A stretch of 64,000 bases of DNA from Bacillota bacterium. Its GTDB lineage: Bacteria > Bacillota > Clostridia > Oscillospirales > Ruminococcaceae. The DNA is taken from the NCBI GenBank assembly GCA_023439835.1, contig JAEXUW010000005.1, positions 124,001 through 188,000 of the forward strand. The letters run 5' to 3'. Within the stretch, counting starts at the first letter, position 1; each line of letters starts with the position of its first letter. Both the position numbers and the translations under genes were made by a program. Below are positions 54,326-62,670 of the stretch, piece by piece. The notes beneath the pieces are model-generated. The model was given only the letters and a program-made list of their open reading frames with translations. It made no database searches and was not told where the DNA came from.

Positions 54326-55431
54326 ACGGTAACAACAATCGCATTTCCGCTAGAGAGCTGACTTTCTCAATTATTTGTTATATGATATGCTCTTCACTTC
54401 TTTACGGCGGAATAGCCGGTGCCATAAAGCATGATATCTGGATAGCGGTAATTGCGGGATTATTCATATCTGTCCCTGTTTTCTTGATATTCTTGACGCT
54501 CTTCAAAAGATTCCCCGGAAAAGATATAATTCAAATCAACGAGCTTGTATTTGGGAAGATTGTCGGGAAAATTTTTTCAGCTTTATATATTTTCTATTTT
54601 TTTTCGCTCTGCTTTGTTAACACTGAAATGATGGGAAGCTTTGTATTAGAAATAATCCTCCCTGAAACTCCCAAAGCAATAATTCTTATATTCTTCATGC
54701 TTTTGTGTGTCTATGCGGTGAGAAAAGGTGTTGCGGTAATAGCAAGATTTAGCTCTGCTGTTTTCTTTATCGCTGTAATAGCACTTTTTGCGGCAATTTT
54801 CCTTCTTTTAAACAAAATTGATATGAACTACTTTAAACCAATGTTTAGCTTTCCCACAAGCAAATATGTTCAGACAATTAATCACGTTATATTCGCATCA
54901 TTTTCAAACGTTTTTGTTTTCACCATGCTGGCGCCTGAACTTGAAAGACCTGAGAAGCTGAAAAAACCTTTTTTTATCAGCCTTATCGTCGGGGCGTTGT
55001 TTATGCTTGGCGTTGTCGGAATTGATGTTGCCGCACTCGGGCCGGCAGAAGCAATTCTCACCTTCCCTTCATTTGATGTTATAAGAATTATTGACATTCA
55101 AAATATAATCACTAGAATGGATTCGGTCTATGAAATCGCATTTTTAATGGTGTTCTTTTTTAAGATTTCTATTCTTCTATATGCAACAACAAAGGCGTTA
55201 TCACGTCTGTTAAACTTAAATTCACATAGAACACTTGTGCCGACAATAAGCGTGCTCGTGGTGATATTTGCACTAATCTATTTCGACTCATCAATAGAAG
55301 TTTCAACTTTCTCTGCCGATACACTTCCCTATTTCAAAATGCTTTTTCAGCTTATTCTGCCACTTCTTACACTAATAATTTCAATGATTAGACGTAAAAA
55401 ATTAAGCAATACCAAGGAGGCTTCAAAATGA
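54322..55431 (+). CDS. Germinant receptor B subunit, second copy
   Basis: A 369-residue GerB-type permease, similar in length and motifs to the first (FPGKDIIQINELVFGKIVGKIFSALYIFYFFSL near residue 60). It overlaps the first copy by 4 bp and the following small gene by 4 bp. Two B subunits behind one A and one C are less common than the tricistronic form and could widen the range of signals. Confidence 0.92.
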   Translation: MNGNNNRISARELTFSIICYMICSSLLYGGIAGAIKHDIWIAVIAGLFISVPVFLIFLTLFKRFPGKDIIQINELVFGKIVGKIFSALYIFYFFSLCFVNTEMMGSFVLEIILPETPKAIILIFFMLLCVYAVRKGVAVIARFSSAVFFIAVIALFAAIFLLLNKIDMNYFKPMFSFPTSKYVQTINHVIFASFSNVFVFTMLAPELERPEKLKKPFFISLIVGALFMLGVVGIDVAALGPAEAILTFPSFDVIRIIDIQNIITRMDSVYEIAFLMVFFFKISILLYATTKALSRLLNLNSHRTLVPTISVLVVIFALIYFDSSIEVSTFSADTLPYFKMLFQLILPLLTLIISMIRRKKLSNTKEASK

Positions 55432-55640
55432 TACTGCTTTTGATTATTTCATTTTTAGGAATAGCGTTTCTTGATATGCCAAAGCTAATAAAAAATAAAG
55501 ACAAGAAAGAGATTATTGTGTTTTCTATTTTCTTCATCTTTGCTTTTGTAATGTCTTTGCTTCATATTCTTGGAGTAAAGATACCATCCCCAATGCAGGG
55601 TATTCAAAACATCATAAAAAAGCTAGGCATAAACTATTGA
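55428..55640 (+). CDS. Small membrane protein of the D-gene type at the end of the ger operon
   Basis: The 70-residue protein has two predicted helices (residues 2-18 and 28-48) and a short basic tail. It overlaps the second B gene by 4 bp. Size, topology and position match the D genes that accompany some Bacillus gerA operons and modulate germination. I recognise no sequence motif, so this is by context. Confidence 0.75.
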   Translation: MILLLIISFLGIAFLDMPKLIKNKDKKEIIVFSIFFIFAFVMSLLHILGVKIPSPMQGIQNIIKKLGINY

Positions 55641-55642
55641 CC

Positions 55643-55668
55643 GGCACAAAAAAGTGCACGTTTTTATT
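55643..55668 (+). terminator. Weak terminator of the germination operon
   Basis: GCAC/GTGC arms around six A are followed by ACGTTTTTATT. The stem is short. Confidence 0.4.
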
Positions 55669-55718
55669 GTCGCAATTCAATGCAATATGTAAATAATGCT
55701 ATTGCTATAAAAAAACAC

Positions 55719-55747
55719 TTGACAAGCCTATAACCATTTGATATAAT
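55719..55747 (+). promoter_or_regulatory. Promoter of tRNA-Lys
   Basis: Perfect TTGACA (55719-55724) and TATAAT (55742-55747) are spaced 17 bp, ending 17 bp before the tRNA. Confidence 0.9.
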
Positions 55748-55764
55748 AATTAAGTCGCTAAAGC

Positions 55765-55840
55765 GAGCCATTAGCTCAGTCGGCAGAGCATTTGACTTTT
55801 AATCAAAGGGTCTGGAGTTCGAATCTCCAATGGCTCACCA
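55765..55840 (+). tRNA. tRNA-Lys (anticodon TTT)
   Basis: A 76-nt cloverleaf: acceptor GAGCCAT pairs with ATGGCTC, the D loop has AGCTCAGTCGGCAGAGC, the anticodon arm reads TTGACTTTTAATCAA (anticodon TTT) and the T arm has GGAGTTCGAATCTCC. Discriminator A and CCA are encoded. Confidence 0.98.
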
Positions 55841-55852
55841 CAGTGTGATGAT

Positions 55853-55883
55853 AAACCTGCTATTATAGCGGGTTTATTTTTTT
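55853..55883 (+). terminator. Terminator of tRNA-Lys
   Basis: AAACCTGCTA/TAGCGGGTTT arms with a 3-nt loop are followed by A and seven T, 13 bp after the tRNA. Confidence 0.85.
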
Positions 55884-55884
55884 A

Positions 55885-56294
55885 ATGAAATTCAAAGTTG
55901 TATATAATCAATTAAGCGACAGCTTCGATATTATTTTAAGGTTGCTGTTTTATATTTGTCAAGCACAGCGAAACGGCGCTTTCAAAGCAGGAGTTGCTTT
56001 TCGGCGACACTCGTGCGCTATTCGACTGCGCCGTCTATGGTTCTTGTTTTTTAAAGGTTATGACGGCTTGCGATTTAATGCTGCCTGTTCTGATGATTAA
56101 ATTTTTGGTGAGCTAAATAGCTATCACGTTGCTTTTGAATCATGGTCTATATTATATTTGTATAAAAAATTAATGTCAATACAATTTTAACTTGATTGCA
56201 TATTTAAAATCTTTGTATGTTATTGCTTTTTAATAAGAAGTCTTGTTGAAATGACCGCTCAATTATATATAAAGAAAAATTTTTTCAAAAACAC
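55885..56294. other. Gene-free stretch, possibly with a dispersed intergenic repeat
   Basis: About 410 bp between tRNA-Lys and rpmB hold no convincing gene. The segment 55970-56060 is much more GC-rich than its surroundings and carries a short plus-strand frame without a ribosome site, best read as accidental. The local base composition suggests an inserted repeat element; I see no terminal inverted repeats. Confidence 0.35.
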
Positions 56295-56323
56295 TTGCAT
56301 TTCTATTTGAAATCTGATAAACT
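56295..56323 (+). promoter_or_regulatory. Promoter of rpmB
   Basis: TTGCAT (56295-56300) and TAAACT (56318-56323) are 17 bp apart and 43 bp upstream of the start codon. Confidence 0.6.
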
Positions 56324-56366
56324 ATTAATGCTGACTTATAACCAATTTAAAAGGAGGTGCAACCCG

Positions 56367-56555
56367 ATGGCTAAATGTGATATTTGCGGAAAGGGTGTAA
56401 CTTTCGGAATTAACGTATCTCACTCACACAGACGCACCAACAGAACCTGGAAGCCTAACGTAAAGCGTATCAAGGCTATTGTTGACGGTACTCCTTGTCA
56501 TATACACGTTTGCTCAAGATGCATTCGTTCCAACAAGGTAACCCGTGCTGTTTAA
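56367..56555 (+). CDS. rpmB: 50S ribosomal protein L28
   Basis: The 62-residue protein is of the zinc-binding (C+) form: CDICGK at the N-terminus and CSRC near residue 51, with FGINVSHSHRRTNRTWKPN between. ATG 56367 follows AAGGAGGTG; a longer frame upstream has no ribosome site. Confidence 0.97.
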   Translation: MAKCDICGKGVTFGINVSHSHRRTNRTWKPNVKRIKAIVDGTPCHIHVCSRCIRSNKVTRAV

Positions 56556-56662
56556 CAGATGAGAATTTCCGAAAACGGGGAAGCTAAGGGAACATTATGA
56601 TATCAAAAACCGCTTGCGATATTTCGCAGTAACGGATTTATATGATATTTCTATGTACAATC

Positions 56663-56694
56663 GGCTGTGCAGTATTATTCTGCACAGCCTTTCT
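56663..56694 (+). terminator. Probable terminator of rpmB
   Basis: A perfect 10-bp stem GGCTGTGCAG/CTGCACAGCC (56663-56672 with 56680-56689) with a 7-nt loop is followed by TTTCT. It lies 107 bp beyond the stop, rather far, and the T tract is short. Confidence 0.55.
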
Positions 56695-56801
56695 CTATGC
56701 CTTGTCATGCTTTTAAAACACTTTGAATAATAATTGTTAACAAAGTGCACCGTCTTTAAAATATTTGTTAATAAGAATTGATAAGTCCCTCGTGTTATCG
56801 G

Positions 56802-56830
56802 TTGAAATCCATTAATTATTATGATATAAT
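56802..56830 (+). promoter_or_regulatory. Promoter of the DUF6106-like-acpS-nnr operon
   Basis: TTGAAA (56802-56807) and TATAAT (56825-56830) are 17 bp apart and 38 bp upstream of the first start codon. Confidence 0.75.
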
Positions 56831-56868
56831 ACAATAAAACTGTTAATAAAATGTCCGGAGGAATTGAT

Positions 56869-57372
56869 ATGGATATATTCTGCGAGCAACTTGTGCAAAA
56901 AAATCTTCAGCCAAAAGATAATTTGCAAAAATTTCTTATTATTTTTCTGACTGTTTTTCTGGGGATTCTGGTGTTTTTGATCGCAACAAATTTCCTTGGT
57001 TTGTTGTTTGGTTTTATACTTTGCGGGGCATTGTTTTTCGGCGGTTTTTATTGGGTTTCAACTTTTGACGTTGAATACGAATATATCGTGACAAACGGTG
57101 AGCTTGACATTGATAAAATCATTGCTCAAAAAAAGCGCAAAAGAGTGCTTACTGTTAGCGCAAAAAGCTTCACTGCCTTCGGGCAATTATCCTCTAAGGT
57201 TGACACTAATGCCGATGTCAAAATAATTGACGCTTCTGACGGAATTCCTGACAATATGTATTATGCCGAATTTAACGCACAGGAGGTTGGGCAAATCAGA
57301 TTAATATTCTCTCCAAACGAAAAAACTATTGAAAATCTCAAACACTTCATACCAAGAAATCTCAGGAGTTGA
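56869..57372 (+). CDS. DUF6106-like membrane protein
   Basis: The 167-residue protein has two helices at residues 22-62 and a soluble C-terminal domain containing YEYIVTNGELDIDKIIAQKK. I associate this pattern with DUF6106 from memory. ATG 56869 has GGAGG 7 nt upstream; an upstream ATG overlaps that site. It precedes acpS by 5 bp, hinting at a membrane or lipid context, but no function is known. Confidence 0.7.
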   Translation: MDIFCEQLVQKNLQPKDNLQKFLIIFLTVFLGILVFLIATNFLGLLFGFILCGALFFGGFYWVSTFDVEYEYIVTNGELDIDKIIAQKKRKRVLTVSAKSFTAFGQLSSKVDTNADVKIIDASDGIPDNMYYAEFNAQEVGQIRLIFSPNEKTIENLKHFIPRNLRS

Positions 57373-57377
57373 TTTAA

Positions 57378-57749
57378 ATGTTGATATACACAGGAATAGA
57401 CTTAGTTGAAATCGACAGAATAAAAAAGAGTATAAAAAGTCCTAAATTCTTATCAAGAGTATTTTCATCACAGGAATTAAAGTATTTTGTTTCAAAAAGC
57501 TTCAACCCTTCGACAATTGCTGCAAATTTCTGTGCTAAAGAGGCTTTTTCAAAAGCGCTCGGAACAGGAATAAGAGGATTTTCTCTCAACGAGGTATCAG
57601 TTCTTCGTGACGGAGCGGGAGCGCCTTATATCCTCCTTTCCGGAAAAGCGAAGGAGGCTGTAAAGAACAGAGGGCTAAAGCTTTCGGTCAGTCTTACCCA
57701 CTCAAAAAGCTATGCAACAGCAGTAGTGATAGCATATATGAATAATTAG
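57378..57749 (+). CDS. acpS: Holo-[acyl-carrier-protein] synthase
   Basis: The 123-residue enzyme attaches phosphopantetheine from CoA to ACP. GIDLVEIDRI at residues 6-15 and the metal/CoA motif NFCAKEAFSKALGTGI near residue 52 are diagnostic; SLTHSKSYATAVVI closes it. It is followed by nnr after 8 bp, a common pair. Confidence 0.96.
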   Translation: MLIYTGIDLVEIDRIKKSIKSPKFLSRVFSSQELKYFVSKSFNPSTIAANFCAKEAFSKALGTGIRGFSLNEVSVLRDGAGAPYILLSGKAKEAVKNRGLKLSVSLTHSKSYATAVVIAYMNN

Positions 57750-57757
57750 GAGGATGT

Positions 57758-59293
57758 ATGGACAGAGTTGTCACCCCGAAACAGATGCAGTTTTGTGAGG
57801 CCTCTTCGGCCGAATATGGAATCTCACTTAATATTTTAATGCAAAATGCCGGAAAGTACCTTGCTGAGAAAACTCTTCTTCTTTATGAGCAGCTGAGCTT
57901 CTCAAAAGGCATTGTTATTCTCGCCGGAAACGGGAATAATGCAGGAGACGGATTTGTCTGTGCTAATATGCTGTGGGAGTCGAAAAAGGATGTTACCGTG
58001 ATTCTCACGAACGGTGAGCCTAAAACACAGCTTTGTGTCAATGCCTATAACGCCATGAACAGCGAAATCAGAATAATAAGCGCTGACTGTGCCGAAGCTT
58101 TTGATTATATTAGCTCAGCTAGCATAGTTATCGACTGTGTGTTCGGAACAGGGTTTCATGATGAGCTTCCAGAAAAAATGCATCCTATTTTTTGCTGTGT
58201 TCAAAACAGCAAGGCATTAAAGATTGCTTGTGATGTTCCTTCGGGAGTTTGTGCTGAAAATGGCTCATGCTCTGAAAAATCAATAAAATCTGACTATACC
58301 TTTACTTTCGGCGCAGTAAAAACCGGAATGCTACTATATCCCGCACGTGAAAAATGCGGTCATATTGTTGTGTGTGATATTGGAATCCCCAAAAAAGTCT
58401 TTAACAGTATTCAAAATCCCGTCAGACTAATGGATAACGATGCTGTCAAAAAGCTCTTGCCGAAACGAAACCCCGATTCGTATAAGGGAAGCTACGGAAA
58501 GCTTCTTAATATAAGCGGAAGCCGTCGCTATACGGGCGCAGGCGCTTTATCAACGCTTTCGGCACTAAGAAGCGGTGTTGGGCTTTGCACATTAGCTTCG
58601 CCGGAATGTGTTGTCAGCGCTCTTTCATCGACACTGTTTGAGCCTGTTTATTTGCCTTTAAAAGAAGAAGACGGCTGTCAGTTTTCAGACTGTAACATCG
58701 ATTTATTAGTCAGTGAAGCCAAAGCATCCTCAGCGATTCTTGTCGGATGCGGCATCGGCTGTGGCAAATCATCAACTAAACTTGTTTCAGAGCTTATAAA
58801 AAATTCTGAATGTCCTATTATTATTGACGCTGATGGAATAAATTCAATAGCAGGGTGCATAGATTTATTTAGGAACACTAAGGCAAGCATTATTCTCACC
58901 CCTCACGCAGGCGAAATGGCAAGGCTCACAAACCTTCCCAAAGAAGAAGTCATGAGAAGGCGTGTTGAAATAGCCGCTGATTTTGCTAAAGAGTATAATG
59001 TGACAATTGTTTCAAAAGGCGCCGGTACTGTTATTGTTTCACCTGACGGTTCAATGTCTGTCAGCATTTCTGGGAATGCGGGACTTTCAAGGGGCGGAAG
59101 CGGAGATGTTTTAAGCGGAATGATTGCGGCTTTTTCAGCACAGGGTCTTTCACCCGCTGATGCCGCTTCATGTGCCGTATACCTCCACGGAAGCTCAGCC
59201 GACAGGGTATCACAGAAGTATTCCATGCAGGGGATGCTTCCGACCGACGTTATAAACGAATTGCCTTTACTGTTTCACAGCTTGGACAGATAG
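57758..59293 (+). CDS. nnr: Bifunctional NAD(P)HX epimerase/dehydratase
   Basis: The 511-residue enzyme repairs hydrated NAD(P)H. The N-terminal YjeF epimerase domain (residues 1-210) has LAGNGNNAGDGFVCA near residue 52 and DCVFGTGFHDE near residue 125; the C-terminal ADP/ATP-dependent dehydratase has GSYGKLLNISGSRRYTGAGA near residue 242 and NAGLSRGGSGDVLSG near residue 445. Confidence 0.95.
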   Translation: MDRVVTPKQMQFCEASSAEYGISLNILMQNAGKYLAEKTLLLYEQLSFSKGIVILAGNGNNAGDGFVCANMLWESKKDVTVILTNGEPKTQLCVNAYNAMNSEIRIISADCAEAFDYISSASIVIDCVFGTGFHDELPEKMHPIFCCVQNSKALKIACDVPSGVCAENGSCSEKSIKSDYTFTFGAVKTGMLLYPAREKCGHIVVCDIGIPKKVFNSIQNPVRLMDNDAVKKLLPKRNPDSYKGSYGKLLNISGSRRYTGAGALSTLSALRSGVGLCTLASPECVVSALSSTLFEPVYLPLKEEDGCQFSDCNIDLLVSEAKASSAILVGCGIGCGKSSTKLVSELIKNSECPIIIDADGINSIAGCIDLFRNTKASIILTPHAGEMARLTNLPKEEVMRRRVEIAADFAKEYNVTIVSKGAGTVIVSPDGSMSVSISGNAGLSRGGSGDVLSGMIAAFSAQGLSPADAASCAVYLHGSSADRVSQKYSMQGMLPTDVINELPLLFHSLDR

Positions 59294-59332
59294 AGGTATA
59301 TAAAAAAGCCTCTATCATTTATGACGGAGGCT
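59289..59332 (+). promoter_or_regulatory. Two mutually exclusive hairpins at the nnr-lipoprotein junction
   Basis: GATAGAGG (59289-59296) pairs perfectly with CCTCTATC (59309-59316). Alternatively AGCCTC (59307-59312) pairs with GAGGCT (59327-59332), which hides the GGAGG ribosome site of the next gene and resembles a weak terminator with a TATTTTT tail. The nnr stop codon (59291-59293) lies in the first arm, so a ribosome finishing nnr would free or block one of the hairpins. Confidence 0.45.
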
Positions 59333-59338
59333 ATTTTT

Positions 59339-59854
59339 ATGAAGAGATTTATCCCTGTTTTTTTATCTGTTATTCTGATTATATCATTTTCTGCATGCTC
59401 AAAAAAGGCGGACGCCGTTGACCTAAACCGCTTGTATTCTGTCACCGCCGAAATATCTTATAACGGCTTTAATTCGACCGCATCACTAAGCCGTCTCGGA
59501 AACGGCGCTTGGGACATAAACTTCACCGCGCCCGAAACTATAAGCGGTATGAACATCACCTATGTCAATGAAACCGCTGAAGTTACCTATAAAGGGCTAA
59601 GCTTTTCCATCCCTAAGGAAGAGGTTCCCCTTTCTTCTATCGGGGAAATTCTCACAAAGGTTCTCGACAATGCCGCAACGGCATCAGACACTCAATATAC
59701 CGAGAAAAATGACAAAATAAAAGTCAAGGGCGAAACAGCCGGAAATAAATATGAGCTTACCGTTGATAAAAAAAGCGGTGCTATACTTAATCTTGAAATT
59801 GAAGCGATAAAGCTTGACGCTTCTTTCACAGAGTTCTCACTTATGGGTCAATAA
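59339..59854 (+). CDS. Lipoprotein, unknown function
   Basis: The 171-residue protein has a lipoprotein signal with lipobox FSAC (Cys near residue 20) and then about 150 mostly beta residues (SVTAEISYNGFNSTASLSRL, and KYELTVDKKSGAILNLEIEA near the end), resembling the outer-membrane-lipoprotein-sorting-like fold of small clostridial lipoproteins; that is a guess. ATG 59339 has GGAGG 8 nt upstream. The end overlaps the convergent Crp gene by 18 bp. Confidence 0.8.
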   Translation: MKRFIPVFLSVILIISFSACSKKADAVDLNRLYSVTAEISYNGFNSTASLSRLGNGAWDINFTAPETISGMNITYVNETAEVTYKGLSFSIPKEEVPLSSIGEILTKVLDNAATASDTQYTEKNDKIKVKGETAGNKYELTVDKKSGAILNLEIEAIKLDASFTEFSLMGQ

Positions 59855-60505
59855 CCTAAAGCTGTTCTTATAATAATCAATCAAGCCTTCGCTTTTCATT
59901 TTTGAAAGCTCAGCGGACATGGCACTTCTTTCAACACATAAATAATCCGCAAGCCCCTGACGGTCAAAGGGTATATCAAAGCTGAAGCTGTCGCTTTTTT
60001 GTGCCATTGCAGACAAATATGAAATGAGCTTTTCTCTCGTTGTGCGTTTTGAAATATGCTCAATTTTCTGATTAAGCATAACATTCTTCTGGGCAATTAT
60101 CCACATCATGTTTTCAATAAGCCTTCTGTGAAACTCACATGCAAAAGCACATGGTGTGATAATTTTCTTGTAATCAATAAAGAGAATGACGCTCTCTGTT
60201 ACCGAAATCACGGTAACGGGGAGCTTTTTTATTTTCGCAAAGGAAAAAACCTCGGCAAAAAGCTCACCCGTTGAAAGCTCCGTCATGATATTTTTGTTCC
60301 CTGAAAAATCAACCTTAACCACCTGAACTTTTCCCGACAGAATAATTCCAACGCTTGTAACATCATCCCCCGCAATCAGCACAGTGTCATTCTTAGAATA
60401 TTTTCGTGTTTTAGGGGCAAGACAATTCAGAACACCTTCAAGCTCACCATCGGTTATGCCGGTGAATAGAGCACACGTATTTAATACAGCATCACGCTCT
60501 TCCAT
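59837..60505 (-). CDS. Crp/Fnr-family transcriptional regulator
   Basis: The 222-residue protein has an N-terminal cyclic-nucleotide-binding-like barrel (residues 15-125) and a C-terminal winged helix (IPFDRQGLADYLCVERSAMSAELSKMKSEGLI at residues 176-207). There is no N-terminal Fnr cysteine cluster, so it is not an oxygen-sensing Fnr. A short palindrome lies between it and the divergent ferredoxin gene. Paired Crp-ferredoxin genes in Clostridia usually respond to redox or nitrosative stress; the ligand here is unknown. Confidence 0.9.
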   Translation of the reverse strand: MEERDAVLNTCALFTGITDGELEGVLNCLAPKTRKYSKNDTVLIAGDDVTSVGIILSGKVQVVKVDFSGNKNIMTELSTGELFAEVFSFAKIKKLPVTVISVTESVILFIDYKKIITPCAFACEFHRRLIENMMWIIAQKNVMLNQKIEHISKRTTREKLISYLSAMAQKSDSFSFDIPFDRQGLADYLCVERSAMSAELSKMKSEGLIDYYKNSFRLLTHK

Positions 60506-60518
60506 TTTTCCTCTTTTC

Positions 60519-60532
60519 GTTGTAAAAACAAC
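60519..60532. promoter_or_regulatory. Crp/Fnr-like palindrome in the divergent promoter
   Basis: GTTGTAAAAACAAC is perfectly symmetric and sits between the divergent Crp-family and ferredoxin genes, 14 bp upstream of the regulator start. It could serve both genes. Confidence 0.55.
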
Positions 60533-60607
60533 ATACTTAATATGATAATTATATTAAAATCAAGACATGAAGTCAAGAACAAATACTTAATCAGAAAGGA
60601 AATTAAA

Positions 60608-61321
60608 ATGATAAGAAATATTATAAAAATCAACGAAGATAAATGCAACGGCTGTGGTCTTTGCGCACAGGCGTGTCACGAGGGCGCAATCAAAATGATT
60701 GACGGAAAAGCAAAGCTAATCAGAGATGATTACTGCGACGGATTAGGTAACTGCCTTCCGGTCTGTCCGACGGGTGCAATAACCTTTGAAGAAAGAGAAG
60801 CGCTGGCTTATAATGAAGAAGAGGTTAAGAAGAACATGAACGCTGAGAAAGAAGCTAAGCCCCCTCTCCCCTGCGGATGCCCCGGAACAAGGTCACAGAC
60901 AATTCAAAGAGCACAAGCGCCTGTTCTTCCGACAGAGCAGAGCTTTGCAAGAGCACAGAGTGAGCTTCGCCAATGGCCGGTTCAAATTAAGCTTGTTCCA
61001 GTCAATGCACCTTATTTTAAAAATGCAAATCTTTTAATTGCCGCCGACTGCACAGCTTTTGCTTATGCAGATTTTCACGGGACATTTATAAAAAACAGAA
61101 TTGCCCTCATCGGATGCCCTAAGCTTGACAGCGGGGATTACTCCGATAAGCTCACTGAAATCCTCACACTCAATGACGTCAAGAGCGTTACCGTTGTCAG
61201 AATGGAGGTTCCATGCTGTGGCGGAATAGAATCAGCGACAAAGCAAGCACTTAAAAACTGCGGAAAAATGATACCGTGGCAGGTGTTCACAGTTTCAGTT
61301 GACGGTGAGATAATCGAATAA
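60608..61321 (+). CDS. Ferredoxin-type 4Fe-4S protein with a C-terminal electron-carrier-like domain
   Basis: The 237-residue protein has a two-cluster ferredoxin N-terminus (CNGCGLCAQACHEG and CDGLGNCLPVCPTG). A Pro/Ala-rich linker and a domain with PCGCPG, LIGCPKLDSGDYSD and VPCCGGIE follow. The extra Cys motifs resemble proteins found with hybrid-cluster proteins and Crp-like regulators. ATG 60608 follows AAAGGAAA. Divergent from a Crp-family regulator that probably controls it. Confidence 0.88.
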   Translation: MIRNIIKINEDKCNGCGLCAQACHEGAIKMIDGKAKLIRDDYCDGLGNCLPVCPTGAITFEEREALAYNEEEVKKNMNAEKEAKPPLPCGCPGTRSQTIQRAQAPVLPTEQSFARAQSELRQWPVQIKLVPVNAPYFKNANLLIAADCTAFAYADFHGTFIKNRIALIGCPKLDSGDYSDKLTEILTLNDVKSVTVVRMEVPCCGGIESATKQALKNCGKMIPWQVFTVSVDGEIIE

Positions 61322-61323
61322 TG

Positions 61324-62160
61324 CTACGCCGGCTCAACGTCGATTATCACAAGCTCAGGTCTGTTAAAGATCCTCGGGATAAGATATTGTATTGACAAGC
61401 CTCTGCTCACAATATGTATTGTTTCACCATGCTCATAAACGCCACCGGCATATTTAGGGAAAAGCCCTTGGTCGGGAGAATATACACCGTTTAAAATACC
61501 CGGAATTCTCCAGTGTCCGCCATGAGCATGGCCGGAAACAATCAGATCGGGGGGATATTCAAGATACTGCTCAATTCTTTCGGGGCGATGTGATAAAAGA
61601 AGCATAAAAACACTTTCATCGGCACTATAAAAAGCCTTGTCAAGCTGTTTTGAAAAAACAGCGCTTGTGCAGACGTCAGGGTCGTCTACACCAATAATCT
61701 GAACGCTCTGCCCGTTTATAGAAATCATGTCACATTCACCCTCAAGAACTGTTATCTTGAAATCTCTAATCATTGTTTTTGCGTCATCAACGCTATCTAG
61801 GTATGCTTCGTGATTCCCTGTGACATAATAGCAAGGGTACATTTGTGATATTCTTTCTAAAAAAACTACGGCACCGTCAATCGGTTCATCATCATCAATA
61901 ATATCACCAACGAGAAGAACTACATCGGGCTCAGCGCTTGAAATTGCACTAATCAATTTTTGCTGATTCTCACCGTAAAAACAGCTGTGAAGATCAGCCA
62001 CAACCGCAACTCTAAACGGCTTTGAAAGCTTCTCTGATTCTATGGTATAGTGTCTTACTATAAGCCTTTGATTGCAAGCGATAATCAAAAAAGCAATAAA
62101 AAGTAAAATAATTATCAATAGCATTATGCGCTTTGTTTTTTTCGTCTTAAATTTAACCAT
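61324..62160 (-). CDS. Membrane-anchored metallophosphoesterase (YkuE/YaeI type)
   Basis: The 278-residue protein has an N-terminal membrane helix and the calcineurin-like set VADLHS near residue 50, LVGDIIDDDEP near residue 78, YVTGNHEAY near residue 112, LLSHRPE near residue 185 and VSGHAHGGHWRIPG near residue 207. Relatives act on UDP-diacylglucosamine-like or cyclic lipid substrates. The start ATG 62160 has GGTGG 8 nt upstream. Confidence 0.9.
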   Translation of the reverse strand: MVKFKTKKTKRIMLLIIILLFIAFLIIACNQRLIVRHYTIESEKLSKPFRVAVVADLHSCFYGENQQKLISAISSAEPDVVLLVGDIIDDDEPIDGAVVFLERISQMYPCYYVTGNHEAYLDSVDDAKTMIRDFKITVLEGECDMISINGQSVQIIGVDDPDVCTSAVFSKQLDKAFYSADESVFMLLLSHRPERIEQYLEYPPDLIVSGHAHGGHWRIPGILNGVYSPDQGLFPKYAGGVYEHGETIHIVSRGLSIQYLIPRIFNRPELVIIDVEPA

Positions 62161-62208
62161 AAGAATAACCACCCAGACATCTTTTATTAACAGGAAGGAA
62201 GAGATTTT

Positions 62209-62556
62209 ATGAACAAGAACATTCTCAAAAACATTGACTTTGAAGCAGTAGTAAGCTTAGCTGAGCTTGCCACATACAGTGAGGGGCAAATTGTAAGCAG
62301 AACGCTTATTCAAAACAAGTCAGTGAGCATTACCATCTTTGCTTTTTCATCGGGTGAGGAAATAAGCTCTCACGAGTCATCAGGCGACGCTCTTGTCTAT
62401 ATCCTAGACGGAATAGCTGATGTAACCGTCGGCGACAACAGCTTTTCACCGAAAAAGGGTGAGGCTATTGTAATGCCTGCCGGAATTCCTCACGCTGTAA
62501 AAGCACCGGATAATTTCAAAATGCTTCTTATCGTTGCTTTCCCCGAACAGCAATAA
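62209..62556 (+). CDS. Cupin-domain protein
   Basis: The 115-residue single cupin (SHESSGDALVYILDGIADVTVG near residue 51 and MPAGIPHAVKA near residue 92) has fewer His ligands than classic cupins. Possibly a small-molecule-binding or isomerase-type protein; no substrate is evident. GGAAGGAAGAG precedes the start. Confidence 0.85.
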   Translation: MNKNILKNIDFEAVVSLAELATYSEGQIVSRTLIQNKSVSITIFAFSSGEEISSHESSGDALVYILDGIADVTVGDNSFSPKKGEAIVMPAGIPHAVKAPDNFKMLLIVAFPEQQ

Positions 62557-62613
62557 CTAATATTGAGCATAACACGTCTTCCTAAAAAATACAATAATTT
62601 TTTCACAATAAGC

Positions 62614-62641
62614 TTGTTTTTCCGACGCAATATGGTATAAT
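62614..62641 (+). promoter_or_regulatory. Promoter of ferritin-bfd
   Basis: TTGTTT (62614-62619) and TATAAT (62636-62641) are 16 bp apart, 29 bp before the ferritin start. The -10 box is perfect and the -35 box is weak. No obvious Fur box is visible. Confidence 0.6.
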
Positions 62642-62670
62642 AATATAAAATATACTAAAGGAGTGTTGTT

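Noticed and set aside
55885..56100. Plus-strand frame of 71 codons after tRNA-Lys
   Set aside because: It starts inside the tRNA terminator tail, lacks a ribosome site and is rich in Arg, Phe and Leu with no domain.
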